Source of the DNA: Pseudoteredinibacter isoporae
GTDB lineage: Bacteria; Pseudomonadota; Gammaproteobacteria; Pseudomonadales; Cellvibrionaceae
Length of the DNA stretch: 64,000 nt
Direction of reading: 5' to 3'
Assembly: GCF_011602085.1 (NCBI RefSeq)
Contig: NZ_JAAONY010000004.1
Coordinates: 1 to 64,000 of the forward strand
Within the stretch, counting starts at the first letter, position 1; each line of letters starts with the position of its first letter. The notes under the pieces are model-generated. The model was not told the origin of the DNA. It worked only from the letters and a program-made list of their open reading frames with translations, and did not search any database. The position numbers were made by a program, and so were the translations under genes. Shown one piece after another: positions 27,886 through 37,034 of this stretch.

Positions 27886-27900
27886 TGAATATGATTATCA
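27886..27900 (-). promoter_or_regulatory. Fur-like box upstream of bfr
   Basis: TGAATATGATTATCA matches the 7-1-7 Fur core (TGATAAT-N-ATTATCA) at 12 of 14 positions, with the right arm perfect. It lies about 147 bases upstream of the bfr start. Confidence 0.5.
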
Positions 27901-28032
27901 GGCGCTTTTAGTTTGGGGCCAGGCACTTTTAGAGAGAGGGTGAAATTGTTTATTGCGCGCAGAAATACCCATTCACTTTAAAATGAAGAGGAGCGGCAGA
28001 GTGGAGGTAACTTGAAAAAAAGGAGAGGAGTA

Positions 28033-28242
28033 TTAGCAAGCTGCGTAAAACAGTGATTCGCTGGCATCCAGATTACGTTGTTCAACGGTTTCCTGAACAA
28101 TTTCTTTGGTCAAAATGCCGCATTTGCCACACTGAGACATCACGCCCAGTTGTTTGCGCACCTGGCGTACAGAGCTGGCACCGGCACAAACCGCATCGCG
28201 GATTTGGCTGTCGGTGATTCCTTTACAGAGGCATACGTACAT
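28033..28242 (-). CDS. bfd: Bacterioferritin-associated ferredoxin
   Basis: 69 residues from the MYVCLCKGITD start, which is the family N-terminus; an in-frame ATG at 28260 gives 6 more residues. Cluster ligands C4, C6, C38 and C41 (in CLC and CGKC) are all present. The protein carries a 2Fe-2S cluster and delivers electrons to haem of bacterioferritin to release stored iron. A Fur-like site lies about 45-60 bases upstream, consistent with induction when iron is scarce. Confidence 0.95.
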   Translation of the reverse strand: MYVCLCKGITDSQIRDAVCAGASSVRQVRKQLGVMSQCGKCGILTKEIVQETVEQRNLDASESLFYAAC

Positions 28243-28285
28243 GGGCAATTTCAGAGTCATTGAACAATATGGGCGCTATGGTATT

Positions 28286-28304
28286 GTTAATGATAATGAG
28301 TGTC
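28286..28304 (-). promoter_or_regulatory. Fur box upstream of bfd
   Basis: The 19-mer GTTAATGATAATGAGTGTC matches the classic Fur consensus (GATAATGATAATCATTATC) at 15 of 19 positions. Confidence 0.65.
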
Positions 28305-28566
28305 AATTGAATTCGCAGCTGATGTTGATTTTCATCAGACATATTGATGGATGGAGCTATCGATATCATTAAAAAAAACAATGGGACAGGGAATACAGGG
28401 GGTGTATTATAGTTTTCAGCTATCACCCAACTAAGTTTTGATTGTTTTTTGCGCGAAAGGCATCGCCGCAGTCATTATTAGCGGGTGTTGGCAAACGAAA
28501 TTCTCAGGCTCAGCTTTGGCTGGGCCTTTTATATACATGTTTCTTATTTTTTAAGGGAGAACAAAT

Positions 28567-29169
28567 ATGGGCGTTTTAGTTGGTAAGCAAGCTCCAGACT
28601 TTACTGCACCAGCCGTTTTGGGTTCTGGCGAAATCGTAGACAGTTACAACCTGACTGAAGCCACTAAGGGCAAGAAAGCCGTTGTTTTCTTCTACCCACT
28701 GGACTTCACCTTCGTATGTCCTTCTGAGTTGTTGGCTTTCGATCACCGTATCGAAGAGTTCCAAAAGCGCGGTGTTGAAGTGATTGGTGTTTCCATCGAT
28801 TCTCACTTCTCTCACAATGCATGGCGTAACACCCCGGTAAACGAAGGTGGTATCGGTCCTGTTAAGTACACCTTGGTTGCTGATATGAACCACGCTATCT
28901 GCCAGGCTTATGATGTTGAATCTGAAGGTGGCATGGCTTTCCGCGGTTCTTTCCTGATCGACGAAGATGGTCTGGTTCGTCACCAGGTAGTTAACGATCT
29001 GCCTCTGGGCCGTAACGTTGACGAAATGCTGCGTATGGTTGACGCACTGGCGTTCCACCAGGAGCACGGTGAAGTATGTCCTGCTGGCTGGCAGGATGGT
29101 GACAAAGGTATGACCGCTTCTCCGGATGGCGTTGCTGCATACCTGAGCGAGAATGCTGACAACCTGTAA
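28567..29169 (+). CDS. Typical 2-Cys peroxiredoxin (Prx1/AhpC group)
   Basis: 200 residues. The peroxidatic cysteine C51 is in FVCPSE and the resolving cysteine C171 in GEVCPAGW. NEGGIGPVKY carries the GGxG motif. It reduces hydrogen peroxide and organic peroxides with thioredoxin or AhpF-like donors. The C-terminus lacks the YF motif, so it is expected to resist over-oxidation (inference). It sits in the iron/redox group, in the same place as the P. aeruginosa peroxidase gene next to bfd, and is divergent from bfd. A good ribosome site (AAGGGAGAAC) precedes the ATG, and codon use is strongly biased, suggesting high expression. Confidence 0.95.
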   Translation: MGVLVGKQAPDFTAPAVLGSGEIVDSYNLTEATKGKKAVVFFYPLDFTFVCPSELLAFDHRIEEFQKRGVEVIGVSIDSHFSHNAWRNTPVNEGGIGPVKYTLVADMNHAICQAYDVESEGGMAFRGSFLIDEDGLVRHQVVNDLPLGRNVDEMLRMVDALAFHQEHGEVCPAGWQDGDKGMTASPDGVAAYLSENADNL

Positions 29170-29189
29170 TTGATTGTCACATAAGCTCC

Positions 29190-29226
29190 AAAAAGGCCGC
29201 TTGCGAAAGTAAGCGGCCTTTTTTAT
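29190..29226 (+). terminator. Peroxiredoxin terminator
   Basis: AAAAAGGCCGCTT / AAGCGGCCTTTTTT with a short loop, directly after the stop. Confidence 0.9.
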
Positions 29227-29248
29227 TGCTCGGATTTTGGTCGAGTTG

Positions 29249-29264
29249 ATGAATAAAAATTCAT
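29249..29264. promoter_or_regulatory. 16-bp palindrome ATGAAT-AAAA-ATTCAT
   Basis: A perfect 6-4-6 inverted repeat. The core TGAAT-N4-ATTCA equals the core of an enterobacterial ARG box, but the flanking positions do not match and the next gene (a TonB receptor, 300 bases away) is not an arginine gene. Confidence 0.3.
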
Positions 29265-29387
29265 TCTAATCGCTGGTGGTTAATATGGACAGGTAGTTGG
29301 CCTGTATTGCCATCTGGGGAGATCTAAAAAGAGTTTGCTACGAAACGATCGTGAGATAAATGATTGAAATGCCAATAAAATTCGGCA

Positions 29388-29437
29388 TTAACTTACATTT
29401 GACGGTGTATATAGTAAAAAAGTTTCAAATTTTGAAA
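29388..29437 (+). promoter_or_regulatory. Probable promoter and operator of the TonB receptor gene
   Basis: A weak -35 TTAACT (29388-29393), 16-base spacer and -10 TATAGT (29410-29415). The 15-bp perfect palindrome TTTCAAA-T-TTTGAAA (29423-29437) lies at the predicted start point. The long leader (about 140 bases) has no ORF. Confidence 0.35.
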
Positions 29438-29564
29438 TTTTATTGAGGGAGCGGTTTTTACTTTCGTTAAGTTTACGTTAACCCTTTATGAAATTTTTGT
29501 CATGTGCAGGCATTTGGTTTCTTAATAAAGGGGGAATAAAAACTATAAACATTGGAGAGTATGT

Positions 29565-32500
29565 ATGATCAACCGTCATAAGACCGCAACGTGGCAACGC
29601 AAGCCGCTCGCGGCCGGTGTATCTGTTGCAGCTCTAATCTCTGCAGTTTCTTTCCCGGCTTATGCCCAGGAAATTACTCAGCAGCAGGTTGCAGCCGCAG
29701 ACGAACAGGTAGAGCAAAGCTCTGGCCGTTTGGCTAAGAAGAAAGACATCGAAGAGGTTGTGGTAACGGGTTCTCGCCTCAAGCGTGACACCTTCAGCAG
29801 TGTATCCCCTTTGCAGGTAATTGACGCCGAAGGCGCCAAAGACGTGGGTTTGATTAACCCCGCCGATATTCTGCAATCTACCGGCGCAGCAGCCGGTCAG
29901 CAAATCGATTTGACCTTTTCCGGCTTCGTACTGGATAACGGCCCGGGTGCAACCACTGTAGACCTGCGTGGTCTGGGTGCTGGTCGTACTTTGGTTCTGT
30001 TGAATGGTCGTCGTCTGGCACCTGCGGGTGTTGAGGGCGCACCTTCTGCTCCTGACTTGAGTTTGGTGCCTTCCGGTCTTGTTCAGCAGTATGACTTGCT
30101 GTTGGATGGCGCATCTTCCATTTACGGCTCTGACGCCGTTGCCGGTGTGGCGAACATGATCCTGAAAAAGGATTTTGATGGCCTGGAAATCAACGGATTT
30201 TCCACTCAGCCTGAACACAGCAATGGTGAAGAAAACACATTGACAGTGACTTGGGGTAAAAACTGGGACCGCGGCTTTATTGGTTTTGGTCTGGATTACT
30301 TCAACTCTGACTCGGTATCATTTGATGATCGCCCTTGGACTGAAGGTTGTGAGAAGCACCGCGAAATCGGTCTGGATGGCAATATTTACCAGGAAGAACG
30401 TTTCTATACCGAAACTCTGGGCATGGAAACCACTGGCGGTTGTTTAGCAACTGAGCGATTGGTTGGCCGTGTTTCTGTTCCTTCCGCAGGTAGTATTTAC
30501 TATACCCCTGGCAGCACAAATGGTGGCTGGCCAAACTTTACTGAAACCGATCGTTTTGGTATCGGTATCGACACTGATGGTGACGGCATTGCTGATACTT
30601 CGTATCAGGATTACAGCCTGAACGGCACCAATCAGGGCTATGCGCACTTGTTCCCGGATCAAGAGCGTACCAACGTAATGTTCTACGGTGAGTACACCTT
30701 TGACGGTGACATGAACCTGACGCCGTACTTCGAGACTCTTTACTCCAAGCGTGAAACGTCCATTCGTGGTCGTGAAGGTCAATTGTTCCCAAGCGTTCCA
30801 GCAAATAACCCATTCAACCTGTGTAACCCTAACGGCGTAAACGGTGTTGACTGTGGTCTGGCTTACGATGAGCTGTTGACCAACCCGGCGTTTGCTGAGC
30901 AAGTGCGTGCACGTTTTGGTGGCACCCCGGCTGACTTCGGTCTGTTGGTTGGTCCAATTGGTCCAGCAGCTTCAACACCAATCGTTTCTGTTCGAGGCGA
31001 TCGTAACATTACTAATGTTGAGATCGAGCAGTTCCGTTTTGTCGGTGGTTTGCGCGGTGACCTGCCTCAGATGAACATCGGTACTTTGAACGACTGGACC
31101 TTTGATACCTACTGGTCTTTCAGCAAGTCTGAAGGTGATTCCAGCCGTCCTGGTATTCGTGGTGACCGTTTGAATCTGTCTTTGGCAACCACGATTGAAG
31201 ATCCAAATAACCCGGGTCAGTTTATCTGTGGTGCGGATAACAATGGCGATGGTATTCCAGATGGTACTGATGGTTGTGTTCCTGTGAACATGTTTGCGCC
31301 ATCTCTGTACGTTCCTGGTGGTGTAGGTGACTTCGCAACTCAAGCTGAGCGTGATTTCCTGTTCGACACTCGCGACTTCAAAACTGAGTACTACCAGTCA
31401 ATCTTCTCGGCCTTCTTTACTGGTAACCTGTTTGAGTTGCCTGCGGGTAACGTTATTGCAGGTATCGGTGCGGAAATTCGCTATGACCGCATTAAGTCGA
31501 TTCCTGATGATGTAGCTCGTGACGGTTTGTTGGTGAGTTTCTTCTCTGATGGCGGTGCTACCGGTAGCAAATACACTCGTGAGTTGTATGGTGAGGTTGA
31601 ACTGCCATTGCTGGCTGACAAGTTCCTGGCAACTGAGTTGACTGCTAACCTATCTGCGCGTTACACCAAGGATCAGTTGTACGGAAGTGCGTCCACTTAC
31701 TCCGGTAAGATTGCTTACCGCCCAGTAGATTCTCTGTTGTTGCGTGCGACTGTCGGTACTTCTTACCGTGCGCCAAACCTGCGTGAAAACTTCCTGCAGG
31801 CGCAAACCGGTTTCAATGATGTATTTGACCCATGTTTGATTCCAGATGCCGCACTTGATCCAATCTCTGGTGGTTACAACCCATCTCTGGATACTCGTTC
31901 TCCAGAAGTATTGGCAAACTGTGCTGCACAGGGTGCAGATCCAACAACATTGTCGAACAATGGTTTCAACACCTACAGTGTTGAAATCGCTCGCGGTGGT
32001 AACCAAAACCTGGTGGAAGAAACTTCTGATTCCTACACCGTTGGTTTCAGCTTTGAGCAGCCGTTCTTTGACGAGTTTGATTTGACTCTGGGTATGACTT
32101 ACTACGATATTGACATCGACAACTCAATTATTGAGCCGACTGGTCAGTTCCTGGTAAATGACTGTTATAACACCACTACGATCAGTACTTTCTGTGGCAA
32201 TATCCGCCGTGGTGACAATGGTTTGATTGAATATCTTGATGCGGGCTTTATCAACCGTGATAACGAAACCGCTCGCGGTATCGATATCAACCTGTTGTGG
32301 AAGCAAACCATTACTATGTTTGATCTGCCATTTGATGTAAGTATCGATGCTCGCTTCAATCGTTTGATTGAGCGTTCAATTACTTTCACTAATGACGAAG
32401 GTCTGGAAGATTACGATAACGATGTAGGCGAATTTGGTTTTGCTGAATGGCGCAGTAACACGGCTTTCCGTGTTGAGTATGGCGATTATCGCTTTACCTG

Positions 32501-32852
32501 GGCTGTTCGTTACGTAGGTTCTGTTGAGCAGCAGTCTGAAGATATCGATGCGTTCAGTGATGTATTCGATACCGATGGTACTGGCTTTACTTCCGACACT
32601 TGTGTAGGTGTGGCTAATGGTGGCACCGACTGTCGTGACGTAGGTTTTGCTGACAACTACTTCAAGCATGATGCGTCGTTCTACTACAATGGTGATGTTT
32701 GGACCATTGGTGGTGGTATCCGTAACGTGTTTGATGAAGCGCCTCCGCAAGTTGATGGTAACGAAGTCTTTGCTCTGAACAACACTCCAATTGGTGTTGG
32801 TTATGATCTTCGAGGACGTACCTTCTTCTTCGAGCTGGGCCGTAAGTTCTAA
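29565..32852 (+). CDS. TonB-dependent outer membrane receptor
   Basis: 1095 residues. A twin-basic N-terminus and signal peptide (cleavage after SFPAYA) is followed by a 40-residue spacer, the TonB box region IEEVVVTGSRLKR, and a plug domain (about 75-210) with DLRGLGAGRTLVLLNGRR and GSDAVAGVANMILKK. A large 22-strand barrel ends in GRTFFFELGRKF with terminal Phe. Long surface loops carry two aspartate-rich calcium-like segments (near 30568 and 31230). The substrate is not known. It is followed by two S9 peptidases, so an oligopeptide or peptide-like ligand is likely (inference). Confidence 0.93.
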   Translation: MINRHKTATWQRKPLAAGVSVAALISAVSFPAYAQEITQQQVAAADEQVEQSSGRLAKKKDIEEVVVTGSRLKRDTFSSVSPLQVIDAEGAKDVGLINPADILQSTGAAAGQQIDLTFSGFVLDNGPGATTVDLRGLGAGRTLVLLNGRRLAPAGVEGAPSAPDLSLVPSGLVQQYDLLLDGASSIYGSDAVAGVANMILKKDFDGLEINGFSTQPEHSNGEENTLTVTWGKNWDRGFIGFGLDYFNSDSVSFDDRPWTEGCEKHREIGLDGNIYQEERFYTETLGMETTGGCLATERLVGRVSVPSAGSIYYTPGSTNGGWPNFTETDRFGIGIDTDGDGIADTSYQDYSLNGTNQGYAHLFPDQERTNVMFYGEYTFDGDMNLTPYFETLYSKRETSIRGREGQLFPSVPANNPFNLCNPNGVNGVDCGLAYDELLTNPAFAEQVRARFGGTPADFGLLVGPIGPAASTPIVSVRGDRNITNVEIEQFRFVGGLRGDLPQMNIGTLNDWTFDTYWSFSKSEGDSSRPGIRGDRLNLSLATTIEDPNNPGQFICGADNNGDGIPDGTDGCVPVNMFAPSLYVPGGVGDFATQAERDFLFDTRDFKTEYYQSIFSAFFTGNLFELPAGNVIAGIGAEIRYDRIKSIPDDVARDGLLVSFFSDGGATGSKYTRELYGEVELPLLADKFLATELTANLSARYTKDQLYGSASTYSGKIAYRPVDSLLLRATVGTSYRAPNLRENFLQAQTGFNDVFDPCLIPDAALDPISGGYNPSLDTRSPEVLANCAAQGADPTTLSNNGFNTYSVEIARGGNQNLVEETSDSYTVGFSFEQPFFDEFDLTLGMTYYDIDIDNSIIEPTGQFLVNDCYNTTTISTFCGNIRRGDNGLIEYLDAGFINRDNETARGIDINLLWKQTITMFDLPFDVSIDARFNRLIERSITFTNDEGLEDYDNDVGEFGFAEWRSNTAFRVEYGDYRFTWAVRYVGSVEQQSEDIDAFSDVFDTDGTGFTSDTCVGVANGGTDCRDVGFADNYFKHDASFYYNGDVWTIGGGIRNVFDEAPPQVDGNEVFALNNTPIGVGYDLRGRTFFFELGRKF

Positions 32853-32866
32853 TTCGGCCTGAAAGG

Positions 32867-32892
32867 AAGCCCGCACTAGCGGGCTTTTTTTT
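32867..32892 (+). terminator. TonB receptor terminator
   Basis: AGCCCGC-ACTA-GCGGGCT followed by a long T-run. Confidence 0.92.
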
Positions 32893-32947
32893 CCTTGCTA
32901 TTTCTTTGTCTGCTCTTTTAGGGCATAAAATAACAATGGTGTGATGT

Positions 32948-34909
32948 ATGAAAACACTAAAATTGGCTCAGTTGTTGATGCTGTCGATTTTGGTTCTGGG
33001 CTCCTCTGTGGTTGCTGCTGAACCCTATCCACTGGATTACTTTGCCTTACGCTCTGCGGTATCAAATGTAGAAGTATCACCGGATGGTAAGCATGTCGCT
33101 ATGCTGTCAAACCCATCGAAAGAAGGTGATCCGTTCATCGAGGTGTATAAAACCGGTAACCTAAGTGCAAAACCCTTCCGCCTGAATGCTGATCCAATGG
33201 AGATCGTTAGCATTTACTGGGCTTCTGATGACGTTATCGTTTTTCGCGCTCGCCAAAAAGTGCGCGATAAAATCGAAGGTTTTAACCAGGGTGTTTATGA
33301 ATTTGTTCTGGCTTCTGTAGATATCAAACGGAAGAAAATTAAAAAATATGAAGATATCGGGGCCGATATCGAAAACATTCTACCCAGTAAAAAGAACAAG
33401 GTAATTTACTCTTTTGTGCCGGGTAATTTTAAAGGTTCAAAACTGTCTGAAGCGTTTCGTCCACGTGCTTATTATGAGCTGAATCTGAAAACGGGCGGAA
33501 AGAGCCTGGTGGCTCGCGGTAAGATTGCATTGGGTCAAATTGAAACAAATGGTGACGGTAAGCCTTGGTTGGCTCGTGGTTTTGACATTCAGAAAGGTGA
33601 TCTGGTTTGGTACGCTCGAGTGAATGGAGAGGGTGATTGGGAAGAGTTTCACCGCCAACACGAAGACAGCTTTGAAGAATTCTCTGTTCAGGGTTTTGAT
33701 CCGGAGAAGCCGAATATCTACTTTGTTGTAGCCAACAACGGTAAAGATAAAGCCGGTCTTTGGGAATACGATGTTAAAGCGAAGAAGTTTGGTGAGTTGA
33801 TTTACGCTCGCAAAGACGTCGATATTGCCGGGACTCTGCCACACAGTAATGCCTGGACCAATCCGGACACTCAAGTTGCTGTGAGCTATACAACGGACCG
33901 CACGCATCGCGAGTTCTTTGATGGCCAGGAAGCCGCCGTTTACGAGCAGTTGCGTGGCATCGTGCCAAACGCTCAATACATTCGCGTGAACAGCCGTTCC
34001 CGTGATGGCAATACCTTGACCGTGTACAATCAGGGCCCTCGTGACCCGGGTACTTACTATTTGCTGCACAAAGGCAAGTTCAGCAAAATCGGTAGCACCT
34101 ATCCACTGTTGAAAGCGGAAGAGCTGGCGGATGTTCGGTACATTAAGTACAAGGCACGTGATGGTCGTACCATTCCCGCTTACATTACCGTTCCAAACGG
34201 CAAGCCGCCTTTCCCTGCAATTGTGATGCCTCACGGTGGTCCTTTTGTTGCTGAAGGTATTCGTTACGACGAGTGGGCTCAGATGCTGGCCAATAATGGT
34301 TATCTGGTTCTTCAGCCCCAGTATCGTGGTTCGAAAGGCTACGGTATGGAACACTATATGACGGCATTCAACACCGAGGCCGGCGGCCAGGGTGGTTACA
34401 AAATGCAGGACGATAAAGATGACGGCATGATGTACCTGGTTGAACAGGGCTTGGCCGACAAAGATCGCCTGGGTTTCTATGGTTGGTCCTATGGTGGCTA
34501 TGCGGCACTGATTGCTGCGGCAAGAACGCCGAACATTTATCAGTGTTCTATTGCTGGTGCGGCTGTAACGGACAATCAGTATCAGGTCAACTTCTACCGC
34601 GCACGTATCCGTGGTTCGGGTGCTATCGAGCAGCTTCGTATGTGGGATGACAGTATTTCCCCTATCGAGGAAGTGGCCAAGGTGAATATTCCCTTGCTGG
34701 TCATTCATGGTTCTGTAGACCAGCGTGTACCACCCGCTCACGCGCATCGTTATATGGATGAAGTTAAGAAGTTAGGCAAAAAAGTGTCTTACATCGAGTT
34801 GGATGGTGCTGACCACTTCTCGAATACTTTGTTCTATAACCACCAGAAGCTGTTGTATGAATCCATTATCAGCTTCCTTAAAAACGATTGTGGCCCAGGC
34901 GGTTTGTAA
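32948..34909 (+). CDS. S9 family prolyl-oligopeptidase-type serine peptidase (copy 1)
   Basis: 653 residues with a signal peptide (LAQLLMLSILVLGSSVVAA), so periplasmic or outer-membrane facing. The N-terminal beta-propeller-like part begins EPYPLDYFALR. The C-terminal alpha/beta hydrolase domain shows the nucleophile motif GWSYGGY (34481-34501), the aspartate in HGSVDQRVPP, and the histidine in GADHF. It likely cleaves short peptides after import by the receptor upstream. It ends with the CGPGGL tail, shared with copy 2. Confidence 0.92.
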   Translation: MKTLKLAQLLMLSILVLGSSVVAAEPYPLDYFALRSAVSNVEVSPDGKHVAMLSNPSKEGDPFIEVYKTGNLSAKPFRLNADPMEIVSIYWASDDVIVFRARQKVRDKIEGFNQGVYEFVLASVDIKRKKIKKYEDIGADIENILPSKKNKVIYSFVPGNFKGSKLSEAFRPRAYYELNLKTGGKSLVARGKIALGQIETNGDGKPWLARGFDIQKGDLVWYARVNGEGDWEEFHRQHEDSFEEFSVQGFDPEKPNIYFVVANNGKDKAGLWEYDVKAKKFGELIYARKDVDIAGTLPHSNAWTNPDTQVAVSYTTDRTHREFFDGQEAAVYEQLRGIVPNAQYIRVNSRSRDGNTLTVYNQGPRDPGTYYLLHKGKFSKIGSTYPLLKAEELADVRYIKYKARDGRTIPAYITVPNGKPPFPAIVMPHGGPFVAEGIRYDEWAQMLANNGYLVLQPQYRGSKGYGMEHYMTAFNTEAGGQGGYKMQDDKDDGMMYLVEQGLADKDRLGFYGWSYGGYAALIAAARTPNIYQCSIAGAAVTDNQYQVNFYRARIRGSGAIEQLRMWDDSISPIEEVAKVNIPLLVIHGSVDQRVPPAHAHRYMDEVKKLGKKVSYIELDGADHFSNTLFYNHQKLLYESIISFLKNDCGPGGL

Positions 34910-34929
34910 TGGCTTGATCACATCAAATT

Positions 34930-34955
34930 AAAAGGGGCTCAGGCCCCTTTTTTTA
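34930..34955 (+). terminator. Terminator of S9 peptidase copy 1
   Basis: AAAGGGG / CCCCTTT stem with a 6-base loop and T-run. Confidence 0.85.
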
Positions 34956-35018
34956 TGCCTGTGAGGTTGATACAGTGCTTGTGTAAAAATTATTCGCTTG
35001 ATGAGCAATGGAGGCTGT

Positions 35019-36971
35019 ATGGCAAGATATATTTCCCTTTTATTAGTGTTGTGCACCGGTTTGCACTCTGTCAGTGCGCTGGCAAACGAACCGTATCCAC
35101 TTGATTACTTTGCACTTCGCGAGGTGGTGATGGACGCTCGGGTATCTCCGGATGGAAAGCGTCTTGCGGTACTGACTATTCCTTCAAAAGATGGCGATCC
35201 TGTTGTTGAAGTCTATAAAACCGACAACATGTCCGCCAAACCTTTCCGAATCAATGCTGATCCCATGGAGGTCCGCAATATCTACTGGGCAACCAATGAA
35301 GATATTGTTATGCGTCTTCGTCAAAAAGTACGCGACAAGATTGAAGGCTTTAATCAGGGGGTTTTCGAATTCAAACTGGCTTCAGTAAATGTAAAAAGCA
35401 AGAAGTTTAAAGAGTATGAACAGATAGGGGCGTCCATTGTTCATCTGTTGCCACAGAAATCACGTAAAGTGATTTACTCTTTTATCCCTGGAGAATTTGA
35501 AAACAATCGACTTTCAGAGCCGTTTCGACCTACTGCTTATTATGAGCTGGATCTCAAAACAGGCCGCAAGCGTCTTATTTTGCGCGGTAAAATTGCCCTT
35601 GGGCAGGTGGAATTTGATAACAACGGGACTCCGTGGCTGGCCCGTGGTTTCGACTTAAAGAAAGGTTTTTACGTTTGGTATTATCGTCGCCCGGGCGAAA
35701 GCGATTGGACGGAGCTGTACCGCTTAAGTGAGCACAGTTACGAGAGCTTTGATGTTGTTGGCTTTGATATCAATAATCCCCACCTGTTTTTTGTTGTTGC
35801 TAATAATGGCCATGACAAAACAGGTCTTTGGGAATTCGATTCCAATAAAAAAGCGTTTACTGAACTGATTTATCGCCGCAACGATGTGGATGTGCAAGGT
35901 GTGCGTTTTCACAGCAATGATTGGACATCCGGTGATGAGGTTGTAGCGGTTCGCTATGCCACCGACAAGATGCACTATGAGTATTTTAATGCCCAGGAGG
36001 CTGCAGTTTACCAGCAACTGGAAAGTCTGGTACCGCATGCCTACAGCGTTCGAGTGTTGAGTCGGACCAAAGATAATCAATCTCTGGTGGTGTTTAATAC
36101 AGGGCCTCGCGATCCGGGGTCTTTTTATCTATTGCATAAAGGCAAGTTTAGCAAAGTGGGTAGCGAACAGCCTTTGTTAGAAGCTGAAAAGCTTGCCGAT
36201 GTAAAGTACATCAAGTTTAAAGCGCGTGACGGACGCGACTTGGCGGCCTACGTTACCGTGCCTAATGGTAAACCACCGTTTCCAGCGATTGTATTGCCCC
36301 ATGGTGGCCCCTTTGTGGACGAGTTGGTGGTCTATGATGAGTGGGCACAAATGCTTGCCAATAATGGTTATATGGTGGTTCAGCCCCAGTATCGTGGTTC
36401 GTTCAACTACGGAATTGATTTCCATAAATCGGCATTTATCGATGGCAGTGAAGCCGGCTTCAAAATGCAGGATGATAAAGATGATGCCGCTCTGGAATTG
36501 GTCAAGCGGGGCTGGGCGGAAAAAGATCGTCTGGCCATGTATGGCTGGTCCTATGGCGGCTACGCGGCTTTGGTTGCGGCATCACGTACACCGCAGATTT
36601 ATCAGTGCAGTATTGCGGGTGCGGCGGTTGCCGATATGACTATGCAGGTGAACTACTACCGTGCTCAACTGCGCGGTGTGCAGAAAGAGCGTCAGTTAAA
36701 ATATCGCCTGGGCGCTGTTAACCCCATTGACGAAACCAAGAAGGTTAATATTCCTCTTTTAATGATTCACGGTGATGTGGATCAGCGGGTTCCGGTAACG
36801 CATGCTGTGAAATACAGAAAAGAGATTGATGATCAGGGTAAGCCTTTTAAATATGTGGAACTAAAAGGGGCCGATCATTTTTATGATACGTTGGAGTACG
36901 AGCATCAGAAGCTTTTGTATGAATCTATCATTGGTTTTTTGAAGAGCGATTGCGGTCCGGGTGGTTTGTGA
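35019..36971 (+). CDS. S9 family prolyl-oligopeptidase-type serine peptidase (copy 2)
   Basis: 650 residues from ATG at 35019, which has GGAGG 5 bases upstream; a longer frame from 34998 is possible but less likely. It has a signal peptide (LLLVLCTGLHSVSALA). It is closely similar to copy 1 along its whole length, with EPYPLDYFALR, GWSYGGY, HGDVDQRVP, GADHF and the CGPGGL end all kept. The two copies arose by tandem duplication and have diverged, so they may differ in specificity. A strong terminator precedes it, suggesting its own promoter. Confidence 0.92.
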   Translation: MARYISLLLVLCTGLHSVSALANEPYPLDYFALREVVMDARVSPDGKRLAVLTIPSKDGDPVVEVYKTDNMSAKPFRINADPMEVRNIYWATNEDIVMRLRQKVRDKIEGFNQGVFEFKLASVNVKSKKFKEYEQIGASIVHLLPQKSRKVIYSFIPGEFENNRLSEPFRPTAYYELDLKTGRKRLILRGKIALGQVEFDNNGTPWLARGFDLKKGFYVWYYRRPGESDWTELYRLSEHSYESFDVVGFDINNPHLFFVVANNGHDKTGLWEFDSNKKAFTELIYRRNDVDVQGVRFHSNDWTSGDEVVAVRYATDKMHYEYFNAQEAAVYQQLESLVPHAYSVRVLSRTKDNQSLVVFNTGPRDPGSFYLLHKGKFSKVGSEQPLLEAEKLADVKYIKFKARDGRDLAAYVTVPNGKPPFPAIVLPHGGPFVDELVVYDEWAQMLANNGYMVVQPQYRGSFNYGIDFHKSAFIDGSEAGFKMQDDKDDAALELVKRGWAEKDRLAMYGWSYGGYAALVAASRTPQIYQCSIAGAAVADMTMQVNYYRAQLRGVQKERQLKYRLGAVNPIDETKKVNIPLLMIHGDVDQRVPVTHAVKYRKEIDDQGKPFKYVELKGADHFYDTLEYEHQKLLYESIIGFLKSDCGPGGL

Positions 36972-36998
36972 GGGACTGTTGGTCCTGACTAAAAAGAC

Positions 36999-37023
36999 AA
37001 AGGCAGCTTCGGCTGCCTTTTTT
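36999..37023. terminator. Bidirectional terminator with UUCG loop
   Basis: AAAGGCAGC-TTCG-GCTGCCTTT followed by T residues. It serves S9 copy 2 and, on the other strand, the chemoreceptor gene. Confidence 0.9.
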
Positions 37024-37034
37024 GATGGCTTGAT

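Noticed and set aside
33437-34747. Minus-strand 436-codon ORF inside the first S9 peptidase
   Set aside because: Shadow frame of a complete, motif-bearing gene; the composition is not protein-like.
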